Below, piece after piece: positions 43,310-52,448 of a stretch of DNA of 64,000 nucleotides. Location: assembly GCA_023406895.1 (NCBI GenBank), contig JAEXTV010000009.1, positions 1 to 64,000 on the forward strand. Direction: 5' to 3'. The notes beneath the pieces are model-generated. The model was not told the origin of the DNA. It ran no database searches and saw only the letters and a list, made by a program, of their open reading frames with translations. Source of the DNA: Bacillota bacterium. GTDB taxonomy: Bacteria > Bacillota > Clostridia > Christensenellales > SZUA-584. Numbering within the stretch: position 1 is the stretch's first letter; each line of letters opens with the position of its first letter. A program made the translations under genes and the position numbers.

Positions 43310-44005
43310 ATGGGTCAGAAAGTTAATCCTCACGGAATGCGCGTGGGTGTCATCAAAGACTGGAATGCGCGCTGGTTCGCCAAAAAGGGCGATTTTGCCG
43401 CGAACATCAAAGAAGACAACGTGATCAGAAAGCAGCTGAAAAAGCAGCTTTATGCAGCGGGTGTTTCCAAGATTGAAACGGAAAGAGCGGCCAACAAACT
43501 GACCGTGAACATATACACCGCGAAGCCGGGCATCGTGATCGGCAAGGGCGGACAGGGTGTCGAGATTTTGAAAGCGCAGCTTTCCCGTCAAACGGGCAAA
43601 GCGGTTGTGCTCAACATCATCGAGATCAAACGCCCCGATATCGATGCACAGCTGGTGGCTGAGAACATCGCTTCTCAGCTCGAACGCCGCATCAGCTTCC
43701 GCCGTGCGATGAAACAGTGCATCGGCAGAGCGATGAAGGGCGGCGCGCTGGGTATCAAAGCCATGTGCTCCGGACGCCTCGGCGGCGCAGAAATCGCGCG
43801 CAGTGAGAAATACCACGATGGGTCTATTCCGCTGCAGACGATCCGTGCTGATATCGATTATGGTTTTGCGGAAGCCAACACCACATATGGCAAAATAGGC
43901 TGCAAAGTCTGGATATATAAGGGTGAAATTCTTGGCAATCCCTTAAGGGATAAGTTCAAGACGGCGGAAGGAGGCAGCAAAGATGTTAATGCCAAAAAGG
44001 GTTAA
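43310..44005 (+). CDS. rpsC: Ribosomal protein S3
   Basis: 231 residues. GQKVNPHGMRVGVIKDW is the standard start; GIVIGKGGQGVEILK is the KH motif. S3 lines the mRNA entry with S4 and S5. It starts 3 bases after rplV, and its last 23 bases overlap rplP and encode the rplP RBS (GGAGG). Confidence 0.98.
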   Translation: MGQKVNPHGMRVGVIKDWNARWFAKKGDFAANIKEDNVIRKQLKKQLYAAGVSKIETERAANKLTVNIYTAKPGIVIGKGGQGVEILKAQLSRQTGKAVVLNIIEIKRPDIDAQLVAENIASQLERRISFRRAMKQCIGRAMKGGALGIKAMCSGRLGGAEIARSEKYHDGSIPLQTIRADIDYGFAEANTTYGKIGCKVWIYKGEILGNPLRDKFKTAEGGSKDVNAKKG

Positions 44006-44426
44006 GAGAAGAAGAGTGCACCGCGGCCGCATGAAGGGCAAAGCCACAAAGGGCAATGTCGTTAATTACGGTGAATATGGGCTTATCGCGCTGGAACCGG
44101 CTTGGATTACGAGCAATCAGATTGAAGCCGCGCGTATCGCGATGACCCGTTACATCAAAAGAGGCGGTCAGGTTTGGATTAAGATATTCCCGCACAAGCC
44201 GGTGACTGAAAAGCCGGCAGAAACACGTATGGGCAGCGGTAAAGGCTCTCCCGAATACTGGGTAGCCGTTGTGAAGCCGGGCCGCGTGATGTTCGAGATC
44301 GCGGGTGTGACCGAAGATATCGCGCGTGAAGCGCTGCGTCTTGCGGCACACAAACTGCCGATCAAGTGCAAGATGATCAAGGCAACGGAAGCCAAAGAAG
44401 TAGGTGGTGAGCAGGATGAAAGCTAG
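43983..44426 (+). CDS. rplP: Ribosomal protein L16
   Basis: 147 residues. LMPKRVKRRRVHRGRMKG at the start and the GSGKGSPEYWVAVVKPGR block are diagnostic. L16 helps position A-site tRNA. ATG at 43983 lies 8 bases after GGAGG within rpsC, so translation is probably coupled to rpsC. Confidence 0.98.
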   Translation: MLMPKRVKRRRVHRGRMKGKATKGNVVNYGEYGLIALEPAWITSNQIEAARIAMTRYIKRGGQVWIKIFPHKPVTEKPAETRMGSGKGSPEYWVAVVKPGRVMFEIAGVTEDIAREALRLAAHKLPIKCKMIKATEAKEVGGEQDES

Positions 44427-44622
44427 CAAGCTGCAAGAAATGTCGAATGATGAATTGACCGGTCAGCTCAAGGACTTAAAGCAAGAGCTTTTTAACCTGC
44501 GTTTCCAGAATGCCACAGGGCAGCTCGGGAACGTGATGGTCATAAAACAGACAAAGAAAGACATTGCAAGAGTCAAAACAGTCTTAAGAGAGCGCGAAGT
44601 GAAAAGCGCTGCTCAGCGCTAA
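44416..44622 (+). CDS. rpmC: Ribosomal protein L29
   Basis: 68 residues, a helical hairpin (ASKLQEMSNDELTGQLKDLKQELFNLRFQ). ATG at 44416 gives normal length; it overlaps the rplP stop by 11 bp. L29 binds next to L23 at the tunnel exit. Confidence 0.96.
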   Translation: MKASKLQEMSNDELTGQLKDLKQELFNLRFQNATGQLGNVMVIKQTKKDIARVKTVLREREVKSAAQR

Positions 44623-44633
44623 GGAGGATGCTC

Positions 44634-44891
44634 ATGTCTGAAAGAGGAATTCGCAAAACAAAAGTTGGCATCGTCGTCAGCGATAAGATGGATAAGACCA
44701 TTGTGGTGCAGATCGTCCGCAAGGCCAAGCATCCGCTTTACGGCAAGACCGTGAAGATTACCAAGAAGTACAAGGCGCATGACGAAGAAAACGTGGCTAA
44801 GATCGGCGACAAGGTATCGATTACCGAGACACGCCCGATAAGCAAAGATAAGAAATGGAGACTGGTTGAGGTTGTAGAAGCCGCCAAGTAA
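44634..44891 (+). CDS. rpsQ: Ribosomal protein S17
   Basis: 85 residues. KVGIVVSDKMDKTIVV and YKAHDEEN are typical OB-fold parts. ATG at 44634 is preferred over an ATG six bases earlier because GGAGG is better spaced. It is a primary 16S-binding protein. Confidence 0.97.
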   Translation: MSERGIRKTKVGIVVSDKMDKTIVVQIVRKAKHPLYGKTVKITKKYKAHDEENVAKIGDKVSITETRPISKDKKWRLVEVVEAAK

Positions 44892-44920
44892 CCAGAGAGT
44901 ATAAAGGGAGGCGTAAGACA

Positions 44921-45289
44921 ATGATTCAAGCCCAAACACGCCTGAAAGTGGCGGATAATTCAGGTGCCAAAGAGATCATGTGCATCAAAGTTCTCGGCGG
45001 CTCAAAAAGAGTCACAGCCAACATTGGCGATGTGATTATCGCGTCCGTAAAATCGGCGGCTCCCGGCGGAGTTGTCAAGAAAAAGGATGTCGTGAAAGCC
45101 GTCGTGGTACGCAGCGTCTATGGCGTTCGCCGTAAGGACGGATCATATATTCGGTTTGATGACAACGCGGCAGTGATTATTGACAATCAGAAACAGCCCA
45201 AGGGAACGCGTATATTCGGACCTGTTGCTCGGGAACTCAGAGAGAAGGAATACATGAAGATCGTCTCTCTCGCGCCCGAGGTACTCTAG
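44921..45289 (+). CDS. rplN: Ribosomal protein L14
   Basis: 122 residues, the standard length. QAQTRLKVADNSGAKEIMCI and TRIFGPVARELREKEYMKIVSLAPEVL are diagnostic. L14 forms intersubunit contacts and binds the silencing factor RsfS in other bacteria. Confidence 0.98.
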   Translation: MIQAQTRLKVADNSGAKEIMCIKVLGGSKRVTANIGDVIIASVKSAAPGGVVKKKDVVKAVVVRSVYGVRRKDGSYIRFDDNAAVIIDNQKQPKGTRIFGPVARELREKEYMKIVSLAPEVL

Positions 45290-45306
45290 GAAGGCAGGAA
45301 ACGACA

Positions 45307-45630
45307 ATGGCAAGAATGCATATAAGGAAAGATGACAAAGTTGTTGTGATCTCCGGCAAGGATAAAGGCAAAAAGGGCAAAGTTTTGGTTGCCGAGCCTT
45401 CAAACGGCAAGGTTGTTGTTGAAAAGATCAATATGGCGACAAAGCACGAGAAGCCCAAGGGCCAGGGTAAACCGGGCGGCATCGTACACCAGGAAGCGCC
45501 GATTTATGCCAGCAAGGTCATGCTTGTCTGCGGAAAATGCGGCAAAGCCACACGTATCGCTTTCAAGCTTCTTGAAAACGGAAGCAAGGTGCGCGTGTGC
45601 AAAAAATGCGGCGAGACGTTCGACAAGTAA
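45307..45630 (+). CDS. rplX: Ribosomal protein L24
   Basis: 107 residues. The KOW motif is KVVVISGKDKGKKGKV. The C-terminal part keeps four Cys (VCGKCGKAT and VCKKCGETF), so this L24 probably binds zinc. It starts 50S assembly by binding the 5' end of 23S rRNA. Confidence 0.97.
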   Translation: MARMHIRKDDKVVVISGKDKGKKGKVLVAEPSNGKVVVEKINMATKHEKPKGQGKPGGIVHQEAPIYASKVMLVCGKCGKATRIAFKLLENGSKVRVCKKCGETFDK

Positions 45631-45644
45631 GGGAGGAATAGGAA

Positions 45645-46184
45645 ATGCCTAGGTTAAAGGATACGTATATCAGCCAAGCCGTACCCGCCCTCATGAAAAA
45701 GTTCGGGTATAAAAACGTGATGCAGGTTCCCAAGCTTGAGAAGATCGTGATCAATATGGGACTTGGCGATACGAAGGATAATCCCAAGGGGATGGATGCG
45801 GCCGTGAGCGACCTGACAATCATTTCGGGCCAGAAGCCTGTGGTGACCAAAGCCAAGAAGAGCGTGGCGAACTTTAAGGTGCGCGAAGGCATGAAGATCG
45901 GTGCGAAGGTGACACTGCGCGGAACCCGCATGTATGAATTTGCGGATCGCCTGATGAGCATCGCGCTCCCGCGCGTCAGAGACTTCCGCGGTATCCCGTC
46001 GTCGTCTTTCGACGGACGCGGCAACTTTGCGCTGGGTCTTAAAGAACAGCTTGTTTTTCCCGAGATCGTTTATGATAACGTGGATAAGATCCGCGGTATG
46101 GACATTGTGATGGTCACAACGGCGAAAACGGATGAGGAAGCCAGAGAGCTCTTAACGCTGCTTGGCATGCCTTTCAAGCGCTAA
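45645..46184 (+). CDS. rplE: Ribosomal protein L5
   Basis: 179 residues. FGYKNVMQVPKLEKIVINMGLG and RDFRGIPSSSFDGRGN are family signatures. L5 binds 5S rRNA with L18 and forms the central protuberance. Confidence 0.98.
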   Translation: MPRLKDTYISQAVPALMKKFGYKNVMQVPKLEKIVINMGLGDTKDNPKGMDAAVSDLTIISGQKPVVTKAKKSVANFKVREGMKIGAKVTLRGTRMYEFADRLMSIALPRVRDFRGIPSSSFDGRGNFALGLKEQLVFPEIVYDNVDKIRGMDIVMVTTAKTDEEARELLTLLGMPFKR

Positions 46185-46207
46185 GAAGATAAGGGGAGGA
46201 AATCCAC

Positions 46208-46393
46208 GTGGCTAAAAAGTCGATGATTAACAAACAGCAAAAAGGCTCGAAATTCACGACAAGAAACTATACCCGCTGCAGCATTTGCGGACGTCCGCAT
46301 GCGGTTCTTCGCAAATACGGTATCTGCCGCATCTGTTTCCGGGACCTTGCTTACAAGGGCGAGATTCCCGGCGTGAGAAAAGCGAGCTGGTAG
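46208..46393 (+). CDS. rpsZ: Ribosomal protein S14, zinc type
   Basis: 61 residues, the short S14 form. Four Cys bind zinc (CSICG and CRICF). It starts with GTG at 46208, with GGGGAGG about 8 bases upstream. No zinc-free paralogue is seen in the window. Confidence 0.97.
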   Translation: MAKKSMINKQQKGSKFTTRNYTRCSICGRPHAVLRKYGICRICFRDLAYKGEIPGVRKASW

Positions 46394-46428
46394 GCTTTTG
46401 TGTTCGATAAAACAAGGAGGAAATTGAC

Positions 46429-46827
46429 ATGCCAGTAACAGATCCAGTGGCGGATATGCTCACCCGTATCCGTAATGCGATTGGAGCAAAACACGAAGTG
46501 ATCGATGTGCCTGCTTCCCAGATGAAGAAGGCGATTGCCGGTATTCTTCTTAAAGAAGGCTTCATAAAAGGTTATGAGTATAAAGAAGAGGGTCCGCAGG
46601 GCGTCATCCGCATCACGCTCAAATATGGCGAGAAAGATTCGTCTATTATCAATGGGCTCAAGAAAATCAGCAAGCCGGGCCTGAGAGTTTATGCGGGCAA
46701 GGATGAACTCCCCAAAGTGCTCGGCGGCCTTGGCATTGCCATTATATCCACGTCTAAAGGTGTTATGACCGACCGTGACGCGAGAGAAAACGGCGTGGGC
46801 GGAGAAGTTCTCGCTTACGTATGGTAA
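46429..46827 (+). CDS. rpsH: Ribosomal protein S8
   Basis: 132 residues. DPVADMLTRIRNA at the start and TDRDARENGVGGEVLAYVW at the end are diagnostic. It binds the central domain of 16S rRNA; in E. coli it also represses the spc operon. Confidence 0.98.
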   Translation: MPVTDPVADMLTRIRNAIGAKHEVIDVPASQMKKAIAGILLKEGFIKGYEYKEEGPQGVIRITLKYGEKDSSIINGLKKISKPGLRVYAGKDELPKVLGGLGIAIISTSKGVMTDRDARENGVGGEVLAYVW

Positions 46828-46884
46828 GCGGATGTTCCGGCGAAGAGCAGCATTGAAAATTACGCATTTGCGGAGGAGATAAAA

Positions 46885-47424
46885 ATGTCGAGAATCGGTA
46901 GAATGCCCATTACGATTCCCGCTGGCGTCACGGTGACGGTCGAGCCGGGAAACGTGGTCAGGGTGACAAGTAAAAAGGGCGAGCTGACAGAGAAAATACC
47001 GTCTATCATTCAGGTCAGCCTGGAAGACGGTGTGCTGGCTGTGAAGCGCAGCTCGGAAGATAAACAGGCAAGAGCAATGCACGGCCTCTCCCGCGCGATC
47101 ATTGCCAACATGGTCACGGGCCTCACGGACGGTTTTACAAAAACGCTCGAGGTTGTGGGCGTGGGTTACAGAGTTCAGAAAAGCGGCAACAAGATCGTTC
47201 TGAACGTGGGTTATTCGCACCCGGTGGAAGTGCCTGAAGTCAGCGGTATCACGCTGGATGTGGAAGGTACCAACATCATCAAGGTAACCGGCATATCCAA
47301 ACAGGTTGTCGGCCAGTTTGCGGCAGATATTCGCGATATCCGTCCGCCCGAACCGTACAAAGGCAAGGGCATCAGATACCAGGGCGAAGAAGTGCTCCGC
47401 AAAGTCGGCAAGACCGGAATGTAG
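46885..47424 (+). CDS. rplF: Ribosomal protein L6
   Basis: 179 residues. SRIGRMPITIPAGV at the start and RPPEPYKGKGIRYQGE at the end are typical. L6 lies beside the factor-binding site near the sarcin-ricin loop. Confidence 0.98.
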   Translation: MSRIGRMPITIPAGVTVTVEPGNVVRVTSKKGELTEKIPSIIQVSLEDGVLAVKRSSEDKQARAMHGLSRAIIANMVTGLTDGFTKTLEVVGVGYRVQKSGNKIVLNVGYSHPVEVPEVSGITLDVEGTNIIKVTGISKQVVGQFAADIRDIRPPEPYKGKGIRYQGEEVLRKVGKTGM

Positions 47425-47438
47425 AGAGGTGGCTTAAA

Positions 47439-47807
47439 GTGATTAACAAGGTTGATAAAAACACAATCAGACAGGCGCGCCACTTACGGGTTCGCAACAA
47501 GATTTCCGGGACGGCGCAAAGGCCGAGACTCAATGTGTTTCGCAGCACAAACCACATCTATGCCCAGATCATCGACGATGTGAAGGGTGTGACGCTGGCA
47601 AGCGCATCCACACTGAGCAGCGATTTGAAAAAAGAAATCGAAGGAAAGACCAAGAAGGAAGCGGCGAAGGCCGTTGGGATGGCGATAGGCAAGAAAGCGC
47701 TCGCGAGCGGGATTGATCAGGTTGTTTTCGACCGCGGCGGCTATATCTATATGGGCAGAGTTGAGCAGCTGGCAGAAGGCGCCAGAGAAGCCGGACTCAA
47801 GTTTTAA
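47439..47807 (+). CDS. rplR: Ribosomal protein L18
   Basis: 122 residues. RVRNKISGTAQRPRLNVFRSTNHIYAQ and the C-terminal VVFDRGGYIYMGRV are diagnostic. It binds 5S rRNA. It starts with GTG at 47439, with AGAGGTGG upstream. Confidence 0.97.
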   Translation: MINKVDKNTIRQARHLRVRNKISGTAQRPRLNVFRSTNHIYAQIIDDVKGVTLASASTLSSDLKKEIEGKTKKEAAKAVGMAIGKKALASGIDQVVFDRGGYIYMGRVEQLAEGAREAGLKF

Positions 47808-47822
47808 AAGGAGGTTTGTCTG

Positions 47823-48389
47823 GTGCAGAGGAACGATTCATTCCAAAAGGGCGACAAGAAGAACGATAAAGGCGCACCGCGCGGCGGCCGCAAGAACTTC
47901 AAGAGAGAAGAAGAGCAGGAGTTCAAGGAAAAGCTCGTCTATGTCAACCGTGTTGCCAAGGTTGTCAAGGGCGGCCGTAACTTCAGATTTACGGCGCTGG
48001 TTGTCGTCGGTGATGAAAAAGGCCGCGTTGGCGCGGGTCTTGGAAAAGCGGCGGAAATTCCGGATGCAATCTCCAAGGCTGTTCAGAAGGCAAAACGCAG
48101 CCTGATACAGGTTCCCATTGTGGGAACGACGATCCCCCACGAATCGGTGGGTATATTCGGACGGGGCCGCGTGCTGCTGTTCCCGGCTTCCGAAGGTACC
48201 GGCGTTATCGCGGGCGGTCCGGCCAGAGCGGTGCTTGAACTGGCGGGCGTGAAGGACATTAAGACGAAGTCTCAGGGGTCCAACACACCGGTGAATTGTG
48301 TCAAGGCCACGCTCGAAGGCTTAAAGGCGCTTAAGACAGCTGAGGAGTATGCAAGACTTCGCGGCATCAGTGTCGATCAGCTTAAATAA
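47823..48389 (+). CDS. rpsE: Ribosomal protein S5
   Basis: 188 residues. EFKEKLVYVNRVAKVVKGGRNF opens the double-stranded RNA-binding domain; GAGLGKAAEIPDAI follows. The N-terminal tail is somewhat long and charged. GTG start at 47823 lies after AAGGAGG. S5 acts in decoding fidelity and mRNA unwinding. Confidence 0.97.
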   Translation: MQRNDSFQKGDKKNDKGAPRGGRKNFKREEEQEFKEKLVYVNRVAKVVKGGRNFRFTALVVVGDEKGRVGAGLGKAAEIPDAISKAVQKAKRSLIQVPIVGTTIPHESVGIFGRGRVLLFPASEGTGVIAGGPARAVLELAGVKDIKTKSQGSNTPVNCVKATLEGLKALKTAEEYARLRGISVDQLK

Positions 48390-48403
48390 GGAGGCCAGGA
48401 AAC

Positions 48404-48595
48404 ATGGCAAAGAAAGCGGCAAAGATTAAGGTTCAGCTTGTAAAAAGCCCGATCGGATACTCGAAAGATCAGAAGGCAACGCTGGATGCACTTGGTCTTC
48501 GTAAGATGAACGCAGTCGCGGAGCATGATGACAACGCTTGCATTCGCGGGATGATCAATAAAGTGACGCACCTTGTTAAGGTGCTTGACGCTTAA
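48404..48595 (+). CDS. rpmD: Ribosomal protein L30
   Basis: 63 residues. KIKVQLVKSPIGYSKDQKATLDALGL is the family signature. AAGGAGG lies upstream. Confidence 0.97.
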   Translation: MAKKAAKIKVQLVKSPIGYSKDQKATLDALGLRKMNAVAEHDDNACIRGMINKVTHLVKVLDA

Positions 48596-48608
48596 AGGAG
48601 GCAGAGTT

Positions 48609-49052
48609 GTGAATATCTATGAATTAAAGCCGGCTCCGGGCTCCAAAAAGAAAAGAAAACGCGTGGGCAGAGGCGTTGGCTCAGGCCACGGCAAAACATC
48701 AACGCGCGGCCAGGGCGGCCAGTGGAGCAGAAGCGGCGGCGGCGTACGCCCCGGTTTTGAAGGCGGACAGATGCCGCTTTCGAGACGTCTCCCCAAGAGA
48801 GGCTTCACCAATATATTTGCCAAAGTTTATGCGACCGTTAACGTCAGCGATCTCAATGTGCTCGAAGACGGAACGGAAGTGACAGTGGAGCTTTTAAAAG
48901 AGAAGAAAATTATCAAAAAGACATTTGATGGCTTAAAGGTGCTCGGCAACGGAGAAATTACCAAAAAGCTTACCGTTAAAGCGGTTAAGTTCACGTCTAC
49001 GGCTGCGGAGAAAATTGCCGCTGCCGGGGGAACGGCAGAGGTGATTGAATAA
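48609..49052 (+). CDS. rplO: Ribosomal protein L15
   Basis: 147 residues from the GTG at 48609, which has GGAGG 7 bases upstream and gives the usual NIYELKPAPGS start. The glycine/arginine-rich extension (GRGVGSGHGKTSTRGQGGQ) is present. Its stop overlaps the secY start by one base. Confidence 0.97.
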   Translation: MNIYELKPAPGSKKKRKRVGRGVGSGHGKTSTRGQGGQWSRSGGGVRPGFEGGQMPLSRRLPKRGFTNIFAKVYATVNVSDLNVLEDGTEVTVELLKEKKIIKKTFDGLKVLGNGEITKKLTVKAVKFTSTAAEKIAAAGGTAEVIE

Positions 49053-50317
49053 TGTTTAGTACGCTGCGTAATGCATGGAAGGTTCCGGATATCAGAAAGA
49101 AGATGCTTTATACGGTCTTAATGCTGATCGTCTACAGAATCGGTGCACATGTACCGGTTCCTGGCGTGAACGCGACCTATGTAGCAGAAGTGGTAAACAA
49201 TAATCCGCTTGGTGGTTTCGTTGACCTTTTTGCCGGCGGCGGACTATCAAATTTTTCGTTGTTTGCCTTGGGTATCGTGCCCTATGTGACGGCATCCATC
49301 ATCATGAACTTGCTCACAATGGCGATTCCGCCTCTGGAGCGCATGAGCAAGGAAGGCCCCGAAGGCCGCAAGAAGATCGCCTCGATCACGCGGTATGCGG
49401 GTGTGGCGCTCGGTCTTATTCAGGCCATCGGCCTGCTGGTCACGTTCGGATCGAAGGCCATTATCGACACGGGAACGCCGCTGATCCTGAACCAAATCAC
49501 GATCGTGATGTGCCTCACGGCCGGCACGGCGCTGATTATGTGGATCGGTGAGCATATCACCGAAAACGGCGTGGGCAACGGTATTTCGCTGCTGATCTTC
49601 GTCAGCATCGTGTCGAGGCTCCCCAGTGCGGTGATTGGTTTCATCAATAACATCGCTCTTGGAACGGCTTCGGTTATCACGTTCCTCATCGTGATCATTG
49701 GAGCGCTGGCCATTGTGACGGGCATCACGTTCATTGACCTTGGCGAACGGCGCATCCCGGTGCAATACGCGAAGCGCGTGGTGGGACGTAAGATTTACGG
49801 CGGACAGTCCACACACATCCCGATGAAGATCAATTCATCCGGCGTGCTGCCGCTGATTTTTGCAATGACGCTCGTGCAGTTCCCGGGCATGATCATCGGT
49901 TTTATGAGCAAGGAGACACAGGCTTCCTATAACGCGGTGATGGGACCCAGCCAGCCGCTCTACCTGATTCTGTTCGCACTGCTGATATTCTTCTTCACAT
50001 TCTTCTATTCTCAGGTGACGTTTAATCCTGTGGATGTGTCGAAAAACCTCCAGCAGAACGGCGGATTTATCCCGGGTATACGCGCAGGAAAACCGACATC
50101 AGATCATCTGCAGAAGATACTTATCCGTGTAACGCTGTTCGGCGCGATATTCCTCGCGTTGGTTGCCACGGTACCTCAGGTTTTCGTGGCACTTGTAGGC
50201 TTTTCTTCACCGTTTGGTGCGACGAGCCTGCTCATCATGGTCAGCGTATCTCTCGAGACCACACGGCAGCTGGAATCCCATATGATGATGCGTCATTATA
50301 AAGGGTTCTTAAAGTAG
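49052..50317 (+). CDS. secY: Preprotein translocase subunit SecY
   Basis: 421 residues with ten membrane segments. The plug region (GGFVDLFAGGGLSNFSLFALGI) and the cytosolic loop QQNGGFIPGIRAGKPT before TM9 are present. It is the channel of the general secretion system. It overlaps rplO by one base. Confidence 0.98.
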   Translation: MFSTLRNAWKVPDIRKKMLYTVLMLIVYRIGAHVPVPGVNATYVAEVVNNNPLGGFVDLFAGGGLSNFSLFALGIVPYVTASIIMNLLTMAIPPLERMSKEGPEGRKKIASITRYAGVALGLIQAIGLLVTFGSKAIIDTGTPLILNQITIVMCLTAGTALIMWIGEHITENGVGNGISLLIFVSIVSRLPSAVIGFINNIALGTASVITFLIVIIGALAIVTGITFIDLGERRIPVQYAKRVVGRKIYGGQSTHIPMKINSSGVLPLIFAMTLVQFPGMIIGFMSKETQASYNAVMGPSQPLYLILFALLIFFFTFFYSQVTFNPVDVSKNLQQNGGFIPGIRAGKPTSDHLQKILIRVTLFGAIFLALVATVPQVFVALVGFSSPFGATSLLIMVSVSLETTRQLESHMMMRHYKGFLK

Positions 50318-50327
50318 AGGTAGGTTT

Positions 50328-50954
50328 ATGAGACTGATGTTCGTAGGGCCCCCGGGTGCCGGCAAAGGCACTCAGGCGGTTCGGATAGCTGAAAGATACA
50401 AAATTCCTCATATATCCACAGGCGATATGCTGCGTGAACAAATCAAAAACGGCACAGCGCTTGGGAAACAGGCTAAATCATATATTGATGCGGGAGAACT
50501 TGTTCCGGATGAGGTGATCATCGGAATGGTTCAGGACCGTATTGCAAGGCCGGATGCGGCAAACGGGTTTCTGCTGGACGGATTTCCGCGCACGAGGCAG
50601 CAGGCGGAAGCGCTCGGTACATTTGCCGAGCTCGACGCGGTGATTAACATCAACGTGCCAGATGATAAGCTGATCCACAGGATCTGCGGCAGGCGCGTGT
50701 GTTCTGACTGCGGTGCCACCTATCACGAATCGATGCTGGAGAACCCAAAATCGTGCCCGAAATGCGGCGGTAAACTGTTTGTGCGAGATGATGACAAAGA
50801 GGAAACCGTTAAACAGCGCCTCGCGGTTTATAAGGATAAAACGCAGCCGCTGATCGAGTATTACACGAGCCTTGGCATTCTGCACGATGTGGTGGGCAGC
50901 GGCGGTATCGATGATATCACCGAAACAATTGTGGAAGTGTTGGAAAGACAATGA
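50328..50954 (+). CDS. adk: Adenylate kinase
   Basis: 208 residues. The P-loop is GPPGAGKGTQ and the NMP motif is LLDGFPRT. The LID carries a zinc site (CSDCG and CPKCG), as in Gram-positive enzymes. It interconverts ATP, AMP and ADP. It overlaps map by 4 bp. Confidence 0.98.
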   Translation: MRLMFVGPPGAGKGTQAVRIAERYKIPHISTGDMLREQIKNGTALGKQAKSYIDAGELVPDEVIIGMVQDRIARPDAANGFLLDGFPRTRQQAEALGTFAELDAVININVPDDKLIHRICGRRVCSDCGATYHESMLENPKSCPKCGGKLFVRDDDKEETVKQRLAVYKDKTQPLIEYYTSLGILHDVVGSGGIDDITETIVEVLERQ

Positions 50955-51697
50955 TCACGCTCAAATCCCCCAGAGAAATCGAATTCATGCGCGAAGCCGG
51001 CAAAATTGCGGGTGAGGCTCATGAACTGGTGGGCAAAGCAGTCCGCCCCGGTGTCACCACAAAGCATCTCGATGAAATCGTCAGAAGACACATTGAGAAA
51101 TGCGGCGCGGTGCCCTCGTTTCTCGGATACAGCGGGTATCCCGCTACGATCAACGCGTCGGTGAACGATGAGATCGTGCATGGTATTCCGGGCGACCGGG
51201 TACTAAAAGACGGCGACATTGTAAGCATTGATTTGGGCGCGAAATACAAGGGCTTTCACAGCGATTGTGCAAGAACATACGCTGTGGGGCACATCAGCGC
51301 TGAGGCCGCAAGGCTGATCAGCGTGACGGAGCAGGCTTTTTATGCCGGCATGAATGCCTTTCAGGACGGCAGCCACCTTGTCAGCATTTCCGCCGCGGTA
51401 CAGAAGACGGCGGAGGATGCGGGGTTCTCGGTGGTGCGCGAGCTGGTGGGGCACGGTATCGGGCGGGATCTTCACGAAGAACCCAATGTGCCGAATTTTG
51501 TGAGCATCGGCCGCGGCCCGAGGCTTCGGGTGGGCATGGTGCTCGCGATAGAGCCCATGATCAACTATGGCGGCAAGGAAACTGTCACAATGCCGGATGG
51601 CTGGACAGTGCAAACCAAGGACGGCTGTTTGTCCGCTCATTATGAGAATACGGTGGCACTGACGGATAATGGGCCTTTGATCCTCACTCAGGCGTAG
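50951..51697 (+). CDS. map: Methionine aminopeptidase type I
   Basis: 248 residues. Metal ligands: Asp in VSIDLGAKYKG and FHSDCART, His in GHGIGRDLHEEP, Glu in AIEPMINYG and YENTVALT. It removes the start methionine from new proteins. There is no N-terminal SEC-C zinc motif. Confidence 0.98.
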   Translation: MITLKSPREIEFMREAGKIAGEAHELVGKAVRPGVTTKHLDEIVRRHIEKCGAVPSFLGYSGYPATINASVNDEIVHGIPGDRVLKDGDIVSIDLGAKYKGFHSDCARTYAVGHISAEAARLISVTEQAFYAGMNAFQDGSHLVSISAAVQKTAEDAGFSVVRELVGHGIGRDLHEEPNVPNFVSIGRGPRLRVGMVLAIEPMINYGGKETVTMPDGWTVQTKDGCLSAHYENTVALTDNGPLILTQA

Positions 51698-51714
51698 GCA
51701 AAGGAGGGTAAGAT

Positions 51715-51999
51715 ATGGTTGAGTATCCCGTGGAAATCGGAAGGGTTGCCGTATCGACCGCCGGCCGCGATAAAGACAGATACTTTGTGATTACAGATAT
51801 CATTGACTGCAATTATGTGTATATTGCAGATGGTGACCTAAGAACAAAGGATCGTCCCAAGAAGAAAAAGCTTAAGCACTTGAAGCTCAGTCCCTGTGTG
51901 CTTGACGGGATTGCGGGCAAGCTGAAAGGGGGCACAAGAGTATTTGATGCGGAGATACGAAGCGCGATACGATCGTGCAAGAGCGACAGCGACACTTAG
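51715..51999 (+). CDS. KOW-domain RNA-binding protein (L14e-like)
   Basis: 94 residues. It starts with an L14e/L6e-like KOW fold (VEIGRVAVSTAGRDKDRYFVITDIID, then YVYIADGDLRTKDRPKKKKLKHL). Proteins of this type lie between map and infA in many Clostridia, and their role in translation is not defined. AAGGAGG lies upstream. Confidence 0.88.
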   Translation: MVEYPVEIGRVAVSTAGRDKDRYFVITDIIDCNYVYIADGDLRTKDRPKKKKLKHLKLSPCVLDGIAGKLKGGTRVFDAEIRSAIRSCKSDSDT

Positions 52000-52013
52000 A
52001 AAGGGGAAGCGAT

Positions 52014-52235
52014 TTGTCTAAGAGCGATGTCATTGAGATGGAAGGCAAAGTGACGGAGGCCTTCCCGAACGCAGTGTTCGAAGTTGAGCTGGAAAACGGC
52101 CACAAAGTCTTGGCGCATATATCGGGGAAGCTCCGGATGCATTACATCCGTATACTTCCCGGCGATAAAGTCACAGTCGAGATATCGCCGTATGATTTAA
52201 CACGTGGACGTATAACTTGGCGCGGCAAGGGCTAA
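52014..52235 (+). CDS. infA: Translation initiation factor IF-1
   Basis: 73 residues, OB fold. SKSDVIEMEGKVTEAFPNA and GDKVTVEISPYDLTRGRI are diagnostic. The start is TTG at 52014, with GGGGAAG upstream, since no ATG or GTG gives the right length. IF-1 blocks the A site during initiation. Confidence 0.96.
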   Translation: MSKSDVIEMEGKVTEAFPNAVFEVELENGHKVLAHISGKLRMHYIRILPGDKVTVEISPYDLTRGRITWRGKG

Positions 52236-52255
52236 CATCAAAGGAGGAGAATAAA

Positions 52256-52369
52256 ATGAAAGTCAGACCGTCGGTGAAACCGATCTGTGAAAAGTGCAAG
52301 GTCATCAAGCGTAAGGGCAAGGTTATGGTGATCTGTATCAACCCCAAGCATAAACAAACCCAAGGATGA
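52256..52369 (+). CDS. rpmJ: Ribosomal protein L36
   Basis: 37 residues, the standard length, starting KVRPSVKPICEKCKV. The zinc ligands are C11, C14, C27 and H32 (zinc-binding form). AAGGAGGAG lies before the ATG. Confidence 0.97.
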   Translation: MKVRPSVKPICEKCKVIKRKGKVMVICINPKHKQTQG

Positions 52370-52448
52370 ATGTTTGTACGGAGCGGCTGCGAAGGAATTA
52401 CTTCGATCCGTATGGCTTCTATATAACTAATTTCGGAGGTGTAATTTA